Below are positions 5,357-5,394 of a stretch of 5,394 bases of DNA, one piece after another (position 1 is the first letter of the stretch; every line of letters begins with the position of its first letter). Position numbers and translations under genes: made by a program. The notes below the pieces were generated by a model, which did not search any database, had not been told where the DNA came from, and worked only from the letters and a program-made list of their open reading frames with translations. The stretch comes from an uncultured Ruminococcus sp. (GTDB lineage: Bacteria > Bacillota > Clostridia > Oscillospirales > Acutalibacteraceae). The stretch is taken from contig CACYDE010000286.1 in assembly GCA_902773045.1 (NCBI GenBank), positions 1 to 5,394 on the forward strand. The letters are read 5' to 3'.

Positions 5357-5394
5357 ATGCCGGTGAGTGCAGAGCAAGGCGGAGGACGAAGGCA
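5357..5394 (+). CDS. possible start of a truncated reading frame at the window edge
   Basis: AAAGGAG (5347-5353) stands 3 nt before an ATG whose frame stays open for 12 codons to the window end (MPVSAEQGGGRR); an in-frame GTG lies two codons later. The composition is very purine- and GC-rich compared with the genes here, and the peptide is not one I recognise. It may equally be the edge of another dispersed repeat that happens to contain a ribosome-binding-like motif. Confidence 0.2.
   Translation, partial: MPVSAEQGGGRR

Overview
The window carries the conserved tRNA/rRNA-modification cluster mnmE - mnmG - rsmG on the + strand. A small separately promoted ASCH-domain gene follows, and repeat- and hairpin-rich non-coding DNA lies on both sides. 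Protein similarity recalled from known families (the MnmG N-terminus and core resemble the Bacillus subtilis protein), strong GGAG/GGTG Shine-Dalgarno sites and a TTG start point to a Firmicute. A member of Clostridia, possibly an Oscillospiraceae/Ruminococcaceae-type gut bacterium, is my best guess; that taxonomic step is inference. In Firmicutes these three genes normally sit beside the chromosome replication origin.

Layout: 1-352 is non-coding. It has a GC-rich hairpin, a possible terminator, and two direct-repeat copies of about 91 bp (about 90% identical, 142 bp apart); the second copy runs straight into the mnmE ribosome-binding site. 353-1717 is mnmE, 1734-3593 mnmG (TTG start) and 3598-4302 rsmG, packed with gaps of 16 and 4 nt as one operon. 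4303-4483 holds a good sigma-A-type promoter (TTGAAA, 17 nt, TAAAAT) and a leader of about 127 nt. 4484-4825 encodes a 113-residue ASCH-domain protein, closed by a strong intrinsic terminator at 4855-4889. From 4890 to about 5356 I see no convincing gene, only hairpins and short C-rich repeats, one of which (12 bp identical) also occurs at the left edge. The last 38 bases may begin another reading frame, but this is weak.

The genes fit together as translation-fidelity functions. MnmE and MnmG form the complex that modifies uridine 34 of certain tRNAs, and RsmG methylates the 530 loop of 16S rRNA. The most notable non-protein signal is a perfect 16-bp palindrome at 3215-3230 inside mnmG, identical to the parS centromere site bound by ParB/Spo0J. 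It is encoded as Val-Ser-Arg-Glu-Thr in a variable part of MnmG. The window therefore probably belongs to the origin-proximal segregation domain, although no parA, parB or noc gene lies within it. I did not find an evident new multi-gene system. The items most worth following are the parS embedded in mnmG, the duplicated mnmE leader and the ASCH gene with its structured leader.
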